This document shows, piece after piece, positions 19,793-30,826 of a stretch of DNA of 64,000 bases (positions are counted from its first letter, which is position 1; every line of letters starts with the position of its first letter). The DNA lies in contig NC_079420.1 in the NCBI RefSeq assembly GCF_026213295.1, positions 18,917,018 through 18,981,017 on the forward strand, given 5' to 3'. Under the pieces are notes generated by a model, which was not told where the DNA came from, ran no database searches, and saw only the letters and a program-made list of their open reading frames with translations. Source of the DNA: Gadus chalcogrammus. Lineage: Eukaryota; Chordata; Actinopteri; Gadiformes; Gadidae. The position numbers were made by a program, and so were the translations under genes.

Positions 19793-20590
19793 CTAATTAT
19801 AATAATATTTCAACTTAAAATGCCATTTTAATTGGGACTTATATACTGTGGATAGTCTTTCATAAACAGGAAAGTCTTCAAGCCATTTCAACAGTCCATG
19901 GTTTGGTTCTCTAAGGTGCTCAGGGAGTGAGTGCCATGAACAATGTGCGTCAGGCAGAAGCCCCGTGTCTCCCATGCTAACCAGATTCAGGCCCGGCCCT
20001 TGGCATAGGTGGTAACTATGAATGCCAGGGGCGCGGTCCGTCCATAGAGGTGCCTTTGGATTTTATTATCTTACCTTTACTATATTTACTAATTCTAATA
20101 AAAGTTTTACTAACATGTAGCAGAGAGTAAGCAGAGAGGAGATGAGGTGACCGGGAGGATGAGATTATGTGAGGGTGCTTCAGGCCTCCCATAAGGATAC
20201 CAACGGCACTGTTTAGAGGTACTGCAGCTTCTTAAGGTTGTGGTCAGGGTTCCCAAGTGCGTTGCAGTTGTCCAGCCAAGAGGAGACAGAAGCACGGAGG
20301 ATCTCCTTGCGTCTCACAAAAGTTTTTTGCACTGTTCCTGAGGTGCAGAAGGAGGTTTCACATGTGTATGATGTGGTTTTTGTAGGATGGGGGGGGGGGC
20401 AGTTTTATGCCAAGGTTAGAGAACGAGGGGAAGGTCTTGTCCGGCGAAGGGTGAGGTGGAGGGCTGGATCTGCTCGGGGGTTGCCATTGATGAGGGCTTC
20501 GGTTTTACCACTGTTGAGTTGCAGCGGGTTGTTTTTCATCCAGGCCCTTATCTCCTCTAGGCAGGAGGTGAGACAGGTGTAGGCAGCAGA
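19793..20590 (-). mobile_element. Degenerate LINE reverse-transcriptase C-terminal fragment (CR1/L2/Rex-like)
   Basis: Read on the minus strand, 20590-20460 gives CLEEIRAWMKNNPLQLNSGK then TEALI, the typical thumb-adjacent segment of CR1-group reverse transcriptases. 20290-20110 gives remnants of the LDYCNAL...LQ...QNAA segment broken by frameshifts. 19975-19800 ends with a WHSLPEHLRE motif near a KSQLKWHFK tail, typical of the protein's end. Between the last two lies unrelated sequence (about 19985-20100), suggesting an insertion. It is non-functional. Confidence 0.65.
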
Positions 20591-20599
20591 GGGTGAAGC

Positions 20600-21689
20600 T
20601 GCAGTTTTAAAGCTCGGTGTTCATTTTATTGCCTGGAACATTGTCTGTGTAATCTATTTGATGTGTCTAGTCCATAAAAAAGGGTTGCACTGTATTTACT
20701 TTAAAAGAAACATCCACCTTACACATCATATAATACAGAGGCAAGGCCTGGTTTGTGTAAATCAACTAATGATTAATATCGTATTTATCGATAATCAACA
20801 ATACGATCGAAATTGCAGCAAACATTCACGCAATCACAAATGTTGCCCCAAATTAACTAAGTAGGAAGGACCTCTCCCATGTTTAATAGTGATAGGCCTT
20901 AATCACAGAGGTGTAGGACTGGGGCGAATACAGGTGTATTTCATGAGGTTAATTATGGGCACTCGCATTCTGTCAGACCCATAATTAACTTAACGAGCTA
21001 CACTGTGTTTTACCCCTGCTATTACACATCTGTGGAAGTAGAGGCTTATATTGATTCCCAGTTCCTCTAACCTTTATAGGCCCAAAGCGATAAGGTCTTC
21101 AGACCACACCAACATAATATTGTAGGGCATGAGCATAACAATTTAAAATGTGCCAAATGTGCACCCTATCATATCATGTCATATGGGTTGTTACATGATA
21201 AACATAAGATTAGAAAAGTATTGTTGGAAATACAACATTCTTGCTATGTGCTACCTGCTCTACCCTAAGCTTTGGGGGGTTAATAATTCAGTAATTGGCC
21301 CACAAATTACAATTCAGCATGTTCAATGTTCCAAACCCTACATTATGAGACCTAGAAAAGGGCGAATGCAGCAGCCATGTGTGATTAATACCCAAGTTCC
21401 TTTCCTTGCTAGTTCTCACTACTTAGACTTTGGAGAACCCCCTGAGGTATCTATCAGTCCTGTCAGCCTATGTCCCTTCATATTCTCTGCCTCGTGTGAC
21501 ACTGAAAGATCTAACGTCATCTTTGTACGGTCTAAGTTCAGCAGATGAACATGAAGTCTTTAATAGATACATATGCTTGCATGTGACAGCAATGTAAAAG
21601 CAGTAAAGTCATGTTGTTAAAAACGTTCCCTCTTGTTTGGTAGCTAAAACCTTACATCAGCACTACTGCTACGTGGTTCTCATAACAGC
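20600..21689. other. Unassigned intergenic sequence
   Basis: AT-rich unique sequence. A short duplicated TAATTAAC motif occurs around 20940-20995. No gene is seen. Confidence 0.4.
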
Positions 21690-22790
21690 TGCACCTCCAG
21701 TCACCAGTGCGTCAAGCTCCTGAAGTTTTCAGATGACACCACGCTCATCGGGCTCATCTCTGGTGGAGATGAGTCTGCCTACAGGTGGGAGATTGACCAC
21801 CTGGTGACTTGGTGTGGCCAAAACAACTTAGAGCTCAATGCTCTAAAGACAGTGGAGATTGGTGTGGACTTCAGGAGGAACGCAGCCCCACCCTCCCCCA
21901 TCACCTTGTGTGACTCCCCAGTCAACACCGCGGAGTCCTTCCGCTGCCTGGGCACAGTCATCAGCCAGGACCTCAAGTGGCAGCAGAACGTCAGCTGCAT
22001 CACCAAAAAGGCACAGCAGAGGATGTACTTGCTGCGGCAGCTGAAAAAGTTCAACCTGCCAAAGGCCATGATGGTGCACTTCTACACCTCCATCATAGAG
22101 TCCATCCTCACCTCCTCCATCACCATCTGGTACACTGCTGCTACCGTCAAAGACAGGAGCAGACTGCAGCGTATCATCTGATATGCTGAAAAGGTGATCG
22201 GCTGCAACCTGCCGTCCCTCCAGGACCTGCATGCCTCCAGGACGCTGAGGCGTGCAGGGAAGATCATGTTGGACCCCTCCCGACCCGGACATATATTCTT
22301 TGAAACACTCCCCTCCGGTAAGAGGTTGAGGTCTGTCAAGACCAAAACCGTCCGCCACAAAAACAGTTTCTTCCCGTCTGCAACCGGCCTCCTCAACAAC
22401 GGCCCCGGACCCCCACCGACACTGGCACGCACACTACCCCCCCTTCCCCCATCAACACCCACAGTCATCTGCCTATGATGACAAGTTTTGCACTACTTTC
22501 ATCATCACGCACAATTGTACATATATTCTTATCTTATCTTATTATCTTATTACGTTGCATATGTATATGTGTATAGAGTATCTCTATTTATTTTTTTATT
22601 TTTTTTATTTACTCTTATCTTTTTCAGTACTTATTATTCAGTACTTGCTTATTGTTTATTGTTTACTCTTTAGTCTTTATTGTTTGTTAAGATCGTGCGC
22701 AACGAATACGAATACCAAGACAAATTCCTAATATGTGTAAATGTACTTGGCAATAAACCTTTTCTGTTTCTGATTCTGATTCTGATATCT
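21690..22790 (+). mobile_element. 5'-truncated L2-type LINE with pseudogenised reverse transcriptase
   Basis: The coding remnant starts inside the RT domain (LLKFSDDTTLIGLISGGDES; FSDD replaces the usual FADD/YADD active-site motif) and continues ECRCLGTVISQDLKW-like sequence and SIIESILTSSITIWYTA. A TGA at 22179 interrupts the frame just before YAEKVIGCNLPSLQDL. After a 3' UTR the element ends in a (TCTGAT)n-type tail (22764-22788) next to CAATAAACC, a hallmark of L2 elements. It is a dead 5'-truncated copy. Confidence 0.85.
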
Positions 22791-22853
22791 CATTGGGACG
22801 GTCGTGGGTTCTATTCATCATGTTTGCTTTTGTCACTAAGTAACATGCTTCTT

Positions 22854-22893
22854 AAATTAGGGTTAGGGTAACCTAACCTAACCCTAACCCTAT
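22854..22893. repeat. Head-to-head telomere-like hexamers
   Basis: TTAGGGTTAGGGTAACC is followed at once by TAACCTAACCCTAACCC: two opposed short arrays about 65 bp downstream of the L2 tail. Confidence 0.8.
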
Positions 22894-23940
22894 AAAGACG
22901 GTGCTGAATTAAACACCATGAAAAATAAAATAGTAAAAGGACTCTACCCTACGAGTTGAGCGATGTCACATGAAATTCAAATCCTTATGTAACGGTTTTA
23001 TTCGCTACAGAGACCCAGAAGCTGAGAGAGTTCAAGACATGAGGTAAAGTTCAAAGCAAAATTCTTTACTGAGAAGCTATGCAGATAACACAGGTAAGTA
23101 TAAATAAAACTAAGTAGCACATCCACGTAATAAACCAATATTCCAGTGGCGATAAATAGGTGAAATACTAGACTAGAAAAGAGGACGTAATGCTGAAAAG
23201 TTGATGTTCACACTGGGAAAAACAAAGACAATTTGGCAAGGGAACAAAGAAAACAGGGAGGTTATATGGAAGGTTGTGTGGAAAAAACGAGGGGAGCAGA
23301 ACACAGAGGAGGACTACTAGGAAAACAGAAAAGATAGGACGTGAACCTCTTAATGTTAGCATTCATGGAAGTCACTGTAGCTTTCCCACATCACATCTAC
23401 CATCCGTCCTACCTCCATGAATGAACAAAGTCTGGCATGGCCTCTACTCAAGCTAAAGTGTTATTTTTTCATCAAATGGGGATAAATGTGTCAAATGTGT
23501 CATACCTTGATGGCAGATTATTATCAATGAAAATCCACACAGCTTAGTCACTGTAACTAAAATGAAGTAAGTTATTTGAAACTGATGCAAAATGTGTGGC
23601 CTATACTCAATTTCAATTTGTGTGTTCATATTCATTTCATTTGAGAGAAGCATTTGCTTCATTTGGGGGAATGGAGGGGAGGGGTAAAACCACATTTATA
23701 GACAAAAGGTTCATTATGCTTCTGATAGTTCCAGCAGGTCATATGAATGTGTGCAAATGTACCTTTTACTTTGCTGATTTACCACGAAACAGACGTGTGG
23801 TAACTAATATACACAATTATATTTAATTTGAGTACTGCAAACCAATCTGCTTGTTAGCAGTGTTAAATATTTATATAATTAGGGTAATAATTATCAGCAA
23901 TAACAATTAATCAAAATTAGCATACAGGAAGAGGTGGTGT
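22894..23940. other. Unassigned intergenic sequence
   Basis: Unique, AT-rich. No gene is seen. Confidence 0.4.
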
Positions 23941-24110
23941 GGATGGGGGCCTGGTGTAAAGACAACACACCAGACAGAACTACTGAGCTGATTGGTGAAC
24001 AGCTCAACTGTGGAGACTGTTAGGAGCACCGAGTTTCTTGGAATGCACATTGCAGAAGACCTCACCTTGTCCCTTCTGCTTAGCTAAGGGAGAAAATAAA
24101 CACTTTTTTC
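23941..24110 (+). mobile_element. Short L2/CR1-like reverse-transcriptase fragment
   Basis: The + strand gives TVRSTEFLGMHIAEDLT (24020-24070), matching the SFKFLGVHI-EDLTW segment of fish LINE reverse transcriptases. The reading is short and decayed. Confidence 0.5.
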
Positions 24111-25640
24111 AACTATAGAGGGCATGCATGCCTTCACACTCCATCCTCCCCCCCTTATATATCAGTAAATCAATACCTGGTAGGGAAACTGCAAGATGTA
24201 ATAGTGACAAAAAGTTAACGCATTATGATCTCAAATGTGTGTTTATATATTATCCCCTACCCCCTCCTATCCATCGCACCCCACCTGTCAACCTATTCCT
24301 GCCTCTCCTTCTTTACTCTTGTCTGCAAAACTTGCACTTTGTTGCTGCAGTGTGGATGTTGCTGCAGAGGACCATTTTGAACTCTGCATCTTGTGTCTTG
24401 TACATCTCGGTGGCAGTTTGACCCATGGACCTAAGGGATATACACGGTTTTCTAGCTAGCATTGAAAGTTGCAATACTCCTCAAAGTGCTCTTGTTGTTT
24501 GTTGTGTTCCCCATGACCCTAAATGATGATGCCACCATGGAGCTGCCATACAGAGCCCCTCACACCATATGGTTTGGGCATGGGCCAGAGTCGAAACATC
24601 TTTGCCCATTCCTTGACCATGTCTTGACTGTGATTGAAAAGGTGAGGAGCGGGTTCCACATCAAATTCACCTCTTCCTGTGGCACGTCGCAATTGTAGGC
24701 CTATGCCACCAAGTGACCCAGCCTCTCTGCCAGCTGCTTCAGCTGTATGCCAGCCTCTTTATGACCTCTGACTTTCATGTTTGATATTTTAGTATACCAA
24801 ACGGACGATGGGGACTTTTAAGTTTGAGATTCTCAGCCACTAGATCGGAAATCAAGCTACCTCAGACACAGTATTTTGTCAACAAGGTTAATTAGTAAAT
24901 CTAACTGATCACTCAAGTATAGGCCTATTTATATAGGCAAGAGTAGTGCGTAGTGCCAGTTTAGTTCTTGACACACAAGACATAATCAACCGCTCACAAA
25001 AACGACTTATAATCTTTTATGACAGACCTGCTGCCTCTCCCCCTGCTCCTTAAATCAATCACCCTCACAGAGCTTTTTACGCAATTTTCACGGCAAATAT
25101 TCCAGGCAGGCAGAAAAACAGAAGCGGGCAAAGCCACCAGGGCTACAAGCTTTGATGGGACCATTAGGTGTTTTTATTGGTTTAAAGTGTCCCTCAATCT
25201 GTTCTCTTCTGTGTAAGAGGTGGCTTGGGTTATCCGGCCTTCGGATGTCTCACCAGAGACAGTTCAGTGAGCTGTGCGGATGCCCGGCTCACTGAACTGA
25301 ACCTTCCATAGCGTATCTTAAGGTGCCCAACAGAGAGCCATTAAGGACCTGGTTCAGGCACCGGTTGTGCCCCAGCCGCTGCCCCCGTGCTCCACGCCAG
25401 GTATGAAGATCGTGAGGAGACACAGCATCAGTAGGAAAACGCAGAGGACCACCAGAGGCGCAACTTCTTTGAGGTTGTTGTCCTGTTGACTTCTGAGAGG
25501 ACCCGCAGGGTTAACCAACCCAGTTGGCATTGGCTGATCTAGGTGGACTGCAGTAGGTAAACAGTCTACCTCTATCTGTAGCCCCCCCCCCCACCAGAGT
25601 TGTGATTGACCTCGACACAGACGGAATTGACAATGAACGC
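24111..25640. other. Unassigned intergenic sequence
   Basis: Contains a 12-bp-arm hairpin (25261-25298). A 78-codon frame at 24462-24698 with a hydrophobic N-terminus is not recognised and has no support. The part next to the hAT remnant may belong to that element. Confidence 0.35.
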
Positions 25641-25683
25641 CTGTGTCTGACAGATGGGTGGAATTTTTTATTCTGTTTTGCAG

Positions 25684-25983
25684 GCACGCAAGAGTTCTGC
25701 TGAATTACCCATCAGTTGGTTGACAAAGTTATCCACCATTGAGGACATACTGGCAGCACAGGGACGAGGCACTCAATCCCTCTTCAGTGAGATTGATAGG
25801 CATCTTTGGCTGTATTTGACAGTGCCCGTGTCAAGAGCAAGAGCTAAGCGGAGCTTTTCCAGCCTCTGTTGTATGAAAAACGATCTTCGCTGTACAATGT
25901 CAGAATGACGCCTAAAACACCTCCTCTTCCTCCACGTCCACAAAGATTTGAATGATGGCCTAGAACTTGGAGAAGAGTCTTAG
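25684..25983 (+). pseudogene. hAT-family transposase C-terminal (dimerisation) remnant
   Basis: After an acceptor-like TTTTGCAG the frame reads LSTIEDILAAQGRGTQSLFS, then LWLYLTVPVSRARAKRSFSS and MKNDLRCTMSE. This is the hAT dimerisation signature (usual form PVSSA-AERSFSALRRIKTYLRSTM). A TGA at 25906-25908 breaks the frame exactly where the family has a continuing codon, and RLKHLLFLHVHKDL follows in frame to a TAG at 25981. The catalytic N-terminal part is absent upstream. It is a decayed fragment, closest in style to TTF/ZMYM-type hAT proteins. Confidence 0.75.
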
Positions 25984-27272
25984 GTGAATATAACATTACT
26001 TTTAGCAGCCTTTTGTTGATAATATTAAAGTGTCAAAGGTTCCCCCGTTGATATTTTTGTTTGAATGTTGATGACTAAAATCATTGTTAACTTTTGTTTC
26101 GTCCCATTTCAAGTGTGCAGGCATTCATTTTTGTTTGTTTAGTTTCACTTGTTGAAAGAAAGCTCTAATAAACGGCTTATGTTATTTTTAAACCAAAACA
26201 GAGAGTATCCATACATTTCGTTATTGACTTTATTCTTTTGATTCATTCATACAAATCATTTTCAGGGCCTTGAAACATAGTTAATGAAAGAGTATGTGTC
26301 CTGACGCACTGCTGACCTCACATTGCTTGCTTTTTTTACTGGCAGCAATGCAAATGGTCCTGTTGTATTAGCTAATTAAACTAGCTAAAAAAAGCTAAGC
26401 ACCAGCGTTTCCAGACTGGATCGTACAGCGCCTTAGAATTAACGTATTTTGAGGAACATGATCACACACAATTCATAACCAAGAGAAGATATAGATGGAA
26501 ATGTTAAGTAATATTTAGTCAAGTAATATCTATCAAGACAAACTACTTTTTTACCCTGGCTACAAATCTAGCCACATTGTTAAAAAATAAAATAAAACTA
26601 TGCTGATGTGGTGACGCCAGGACTTGGCAATCATAGCTGATAGTTGATTGCAAGGCAGCCATAGCTGAGTTGTCACAGCCAAGTTGTAAAAAATGTAATG
26701 ATACAACTCACATTTTTTTCGTGCGTCTGCTGTCATGCATCAAAATGATTGATTGGCTCTAAACGACATGTTTCATGCAACAACTGAGGTGTGTCGTTAG
26801 AGCAAAGGACTTGGCCATATAAAAGTATGTCACCATGGATGGAATCGTCGTATCACACCACAATTGATGGAATCACTGGAGCCCCCCCCACCCCCCCCCT
26901 TGCTGTTGCAGGACAGAATGGACTCATCATGTTCAAAGGCAAAAGGCTCCGGGGAGACCTTTTAAGAGCCTACCTGCCTCCATCCCACTTCACATGTGCT
27001 GCTACTCGTCGGGCACAGCCGCCATATGCACCATTCGATTATTGAGGGCCAGGTCTGAACCCGCAACACAGTGTCACTCCGAGTTCGTAAAAAATCGACG
27101 GTTTTGGCGTTAACTGCTGACGCAAAGGGTGTCCTTGTGTGTCTTAATTCGACGCAGGGGCTTTTCAACTCCCTTTCAAATCCCTCCACGGCGATATCTG
27201 ACGCCCAGGGAAAGCGCTCCCGCAAATCTTTTTTTCTCATCCGATTGTTTATTTGATTTGTCCCTGAAACGG
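25984..27272. other. Unassigned intergenic sequence
   Basis: Mainly unique sequence with C-runs at 26881-26900. A 92-codon minus-strand frame (26962-27240) is not recognised and has no codon-use or homology support. Confidence 0.35.
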
Positions 27273-27503
27273 GGTAGGGTTAGGGTACTAGTGGTTAGGG
27301 TTAGGGTAGTAGTGGTTAGGGTACTAGTGGTTAGGGTTAGGGTAGTAGCGGTTAGGGTTAGGGTAGTAGTGGTTAGGGTTAAGGTAGTAGTGTTTAGGGT
27401 TAGAGTTAGGGTAGAAGTGGTTAGGGTAGGGTAGTAGTGGTTAGGGTTAGGGTAGAAGTGGTTATGGTTAGGGATAGGTTAGAAGTGGTTAGGGTTAAGG
27501 TTA
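27273..27503. repeat. Telomere-like minisatellite, about 11 units of roughly 21 bp
   Basis: Each unit has one or two GGTTAGGG hexamer-type blocks followed by a GTAGTAGT, GTACTAGT or GTAGAAGT spacer. Units vary from 15 to 27 bp and degrade toward the right end. It is all in one orientation (TTAGGG on +). Confidence 0.95.
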
Positions 27504-28188
27504 CGCACAGTTGGAACAACAGAGAATGGTGGACAGTGGCTCTAGAGGACACTATCGCTGACTCTGCTCTCAAAGGCCAAGAGTGCAGCAACAACACAAA
27601 ATGCACGAGCAGGCCACAGGCGCAGTGGAATCCATCCACTAGCCAACTCGCTACGCCGCTGGTGCTATTTCGGAAAGATAAAGGGCCCTAGGTTAAAATG
27701 ACTTCATCAAGGAGCATTAAGTGTGGGCAAGCTCTCCCCTCGAATGTAAAAATTAGCAATTGCGCTTTCTTCTTTTGGAATCATTGTGGGTCGTCGTCAG
27801 TACGTAGTTTGTTGTGAATCGCCATACAGGCACTTTACACAAGAATCTCTTATCCCGTAATTGTTAATGTTCTCGGCTATGTTTGCTCATGCTAAAAGCA
27901 GAATCGACACAATTAGGTTACAAAAATGTGCCTTGGTGAAGGCAGGTTATTTAATCACCCAGACTGGAAAGGTTCGTTTTCAGCTTTGCCAACCAGCTGT
28001 GTGCTAGAAAACCCCTTTGAGCATTGCCTTGCGATCTCAAGTTTTGAATTTCTCACTCGCACAACTGTTATTTTCACAGTGCACTGAGACAGAGTATAAT
28101 GCCAATATATCTACCTATTAATCAAACATGGTGAAACACCACTGATTCTGGCGCAGCTTTCATAAACTAATTTGCTTTCTATTCATGA
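27504..28188. other. Unassigned intergenic sequence
   Basis: Unique, no coding evidence. Confidence 0.4.
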
Positions 28189-28359
28189 CTGCTGTGTTGT
28201 GTGCTAGAACAGTTGGATGAGCTGAGGTTTTCCATTGCCAGCTGTGCAAAGATGCAAAAAGATCGAATGAACCACTACTCAGAACTCAACGCTCAGGAAG
28301 GTAACCCATTCGGCCAAGACATAGCCTCAGATGGAGACACCACAAAGAAAGCTGTGTGA
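28189..28359 (+). other. Unrecognised 56-codon open segment with coiled-coil-like composition
   Basis: The frame reads VLEQLDELRFSIASCAKMQK, then DRMNHYSELNAQEG and a polar end to TGA (28357-28359). The heptad-like Leu/Ile spacing and charge look more protein-like than the surroundings. It follows acceptor-like TAGAACAG. A donor-like GGTAAC occurs at 28300. I do not recognise the family; it could be an old retrocopy, an orphan exon or chance. Confidence 0.25.
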
Positions 28360-28865
28360 AGTTTCTCCAAGTCTGCGAGCATGCCCAGTGGCAATTAAAT
28401 ACAGAACGGAGACTTATAAATTGTTCTACTCATAGTTTGTTTATGCGCTTAATGGTGTTTGACAAATAACTTCAAGCGGAATTATTTAATCTAACATAAA
28501 TTTCAAAAGAAATAGTAGGTCTTATTAAGAAGTATTTTTGTTTTAACTAGGCAAGAACCGAATTAATTGAGATACTGAATTCATGAAGACCATTTAAAGA
28601 TTTTAATTAAGATTAAGAAAAGTAACATCTCAATCCATGTTTGCGTAATCAGATTTGGCAATTGTGTCAAATATTCGTTCAATATTTACTGAGATTTTAA
28701 AAAGTTTAAACACACAGTAATGTAGACAAATCTGTAGATGCGTACGTTCTTTAGGTCGATGGAGTTAACGCACACGTTGCTACAGCGCCAACATAGTACC
28801 GCCTCCTGTCACTCACAAGTGCAGAGCCTCCGTGACCGATATTGGTAGAAAAATAAAACGGCAGG

Positions 28866-28965
28866 AGTGTCGTTCAGAAGTACTTTGGCTTTGAGGCTAA
28901 TTACCCCAGAAAGTCCAAAGACGCACACCCATATGCAAGAACAAGGTTTTGTGTTTCATAGCTTT
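28866..28965 (+). pseudogene. hAT/ZBED-type BED zinc-finger remnant
   Basis: SVVQKYFGFEAN, then after a frame slip ICKNKV, resembles the start of a BED finger (SVVWKYFGF...ICK-C) at the N-terminus of hAT transposases. The second CxxC/H part is not intact. It lies 3 kb downstream of the hAT C-terminal remnant on the same strand, the wrong order for one element, so two insertions are implied. Confidence 0.5.
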
Positions 28966-28969
28966 GGAC

Positions 28970-30639
28970 ATGCACAGCAATAGCGATATTTTTCACGAAA
29001 TTGGACCTACACAAACTATACATTATATGAAAGCTGATTCTCCACTTAGTCCAACAGTCCACACCATATCATCTGTGACTAAACGCAACGAGGTAATAAG
29101 CAATCAAGAATAAACTTACACTTTACCTTTCACAATCAAAAATGATGTCTTACCTTTGTTGTTTTGGTCCTCAAAGTTGAGTTTGATGGCATAGAACCAC
29201 CACAAACAGATAATCCAATGTCTGGGTCCAATTTAGCAACTAAACATGGTGTTTACAATCAATGATTAAGAGCAGGGTACTGAGGCAATTGGTATTTGCC
29301 TTCAATCAAAACACATGTCCTCCATCGCCATCTGGTGGCTAGATGCTGTATTTGGCCGTGTTTGGCTCGGTGTCATTCAATTGTATTTGCCCTGAATGTT
29401 CTATAGAGGGGTCAAGTATCAAAATTGTACAATGGGTTTCTCAAGATATCTACCTGTTTGTGTCTCATAGCACTATAGGGCTACCAACTGATGATGACTA
29501 ACTGACAATTATTTCAGGTATCTTCCAAATATGCTATGTTTTAGCTCTATTCACTCTAACCAAGTAGTATTCACAATCTTTCTTATGGCACCAAGATTAC
29601 ATATTATAGCCCTTGCAGTTGTGGAGGTATACTCTATTTACTTTGGGTATGTTATTTTGGAAACATTGTTATTTAGCTGAATGGATTATTTGCGTTCTGA
29701 TGGTATGCTAGTGTGTCGGTCTTGCAAAACACTGTCCGTGGTTCTAATAATGATTGTGTGTTCCTTTTCGTCTTTGGGTCCTAGGCTGTAGGCCCTATGT
29801 GGGGAGCGGATGGCGGGGGGCCCAGCGAAAGATTGCACCAGGGGTAGCGGCGCGCTGCTACGCTACACCACTGTATCATGATCAATCATATATTTGACAT
29901 GCATTATTTCTCTGCACAAGTGAACGATCCGATTTCGAATGATACAAAATCCCCAAATCCGAATTTTGCATCACTTTGATTTGTATAATCTGAAGGCGAG
30001 AAGTTTGAATAGTAGTAAAACATAAAAGATCATTCACTCATTTTAAAATACTTTAAAATACCCCTATAGAGGGCGATATGCAGATTTGATTGCTGCCATC
30101 TCCCATCTTAGTAAGAAGGGAAGAGTTTAAATAATAGGCCTATGCTGCTCGATATTGCTATTTAAAATGTATGCGTATATTAAACTAGCAATTCGATTTA
30201 AAAAATGACATTGAGTTGTCCCAAATTATCATATGCAGACATATTTTTTGGGGTTGTTTTGGTACAAATCAACTTTTGTGGCATATCGGCTCTTTGTATG
30301 ATGTCTAGTATTTACTTCAGATTTGATTTAAAAAAAAAAACATCACGAGGATGTCAGAAATGCATCAGTTGTTTTGTTGGTGTATTGTATTGAGTTGACA
30401 TGTTTCAGAAGTCCAAATTGCAAAAAGTACTCACATTAACCGAATCCAGCAGTATAGGTGATAGGTATAGGAAAATTATTCCTGTTGTCCTCTCATTTTA
30501 ATTATTTGATTAATAACAATTTAATTCAGAATTTCTAGAGACTGTGGAACTTCTTGGAATTCAAAAATAAATGCAATGCACCGTGGATGCACAGTCGTGT
30601 ACTGTCACTTGACAAGTGGCCATGTACAGCCTTTGGGTC
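28970..30639. other. Unassigned sequence upstream of ckap5
   Basis: AT-rich, unique. The patch near 29760-29870 is GC-rich. No gene is seen. Confidence 0.4.
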
Positions 30640-30826
30640 TGACCTATTTGATTCAGTCTCCGCCGGTTCTGACAGCGTGACGTCGTTCAGGGTGGCGCCC
30701 CCTCCGCCTCTCCTCCCTCCATCTCTCCGCCCTTGGAGGCGTTTCAAAGCTCAGCTAGGCTGCTCTGGAAGTGGTTCAATATATCGCTACGGTATAACTA
30801 GTTATTTGACACAACGACACGCACAG
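30640..30826 (+). promoter_or_regulatory. ckap5: Putative ckap5 promoter and non-coding exon 1
   Basis: This is a GC- and CpG-rich island in an otherwise AT-rich stretch, 1.6 kb upstream of the coding start. It holds a CRE-like TGACGTCG (30678-30685), C/T-rich Sp1-type sequence, and a TTCAAA element directly after GGCG (30743-30748) that resembles the CHR element of cell-cycle genes. A consensus donor (CACAG|GTAAAC) at 30826/30827 would end a short untranslated first exon that joins the coding exon at 32373 (acceptor TTTTTCCAG). The transcription start was not located; this is inference from composition and splice signals. Confidence 0.5.

Noticed and set aside
21843..22468. Minus-strand frames of 128-171 codons
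   Set aside because: Antisense of the L2 reverse transcriptase on the + strand.
24462..24698. 78-codon frame with a hydrophobic N-terminus resembling a signal peptide
   Set aside because: No family recognised, no cysteine pattern or downstream exons; kept only as unassigned.
27129..27434. Val-Arg repeat protein frame
   Set aside because: Translation of the telomere-like minisatellite.
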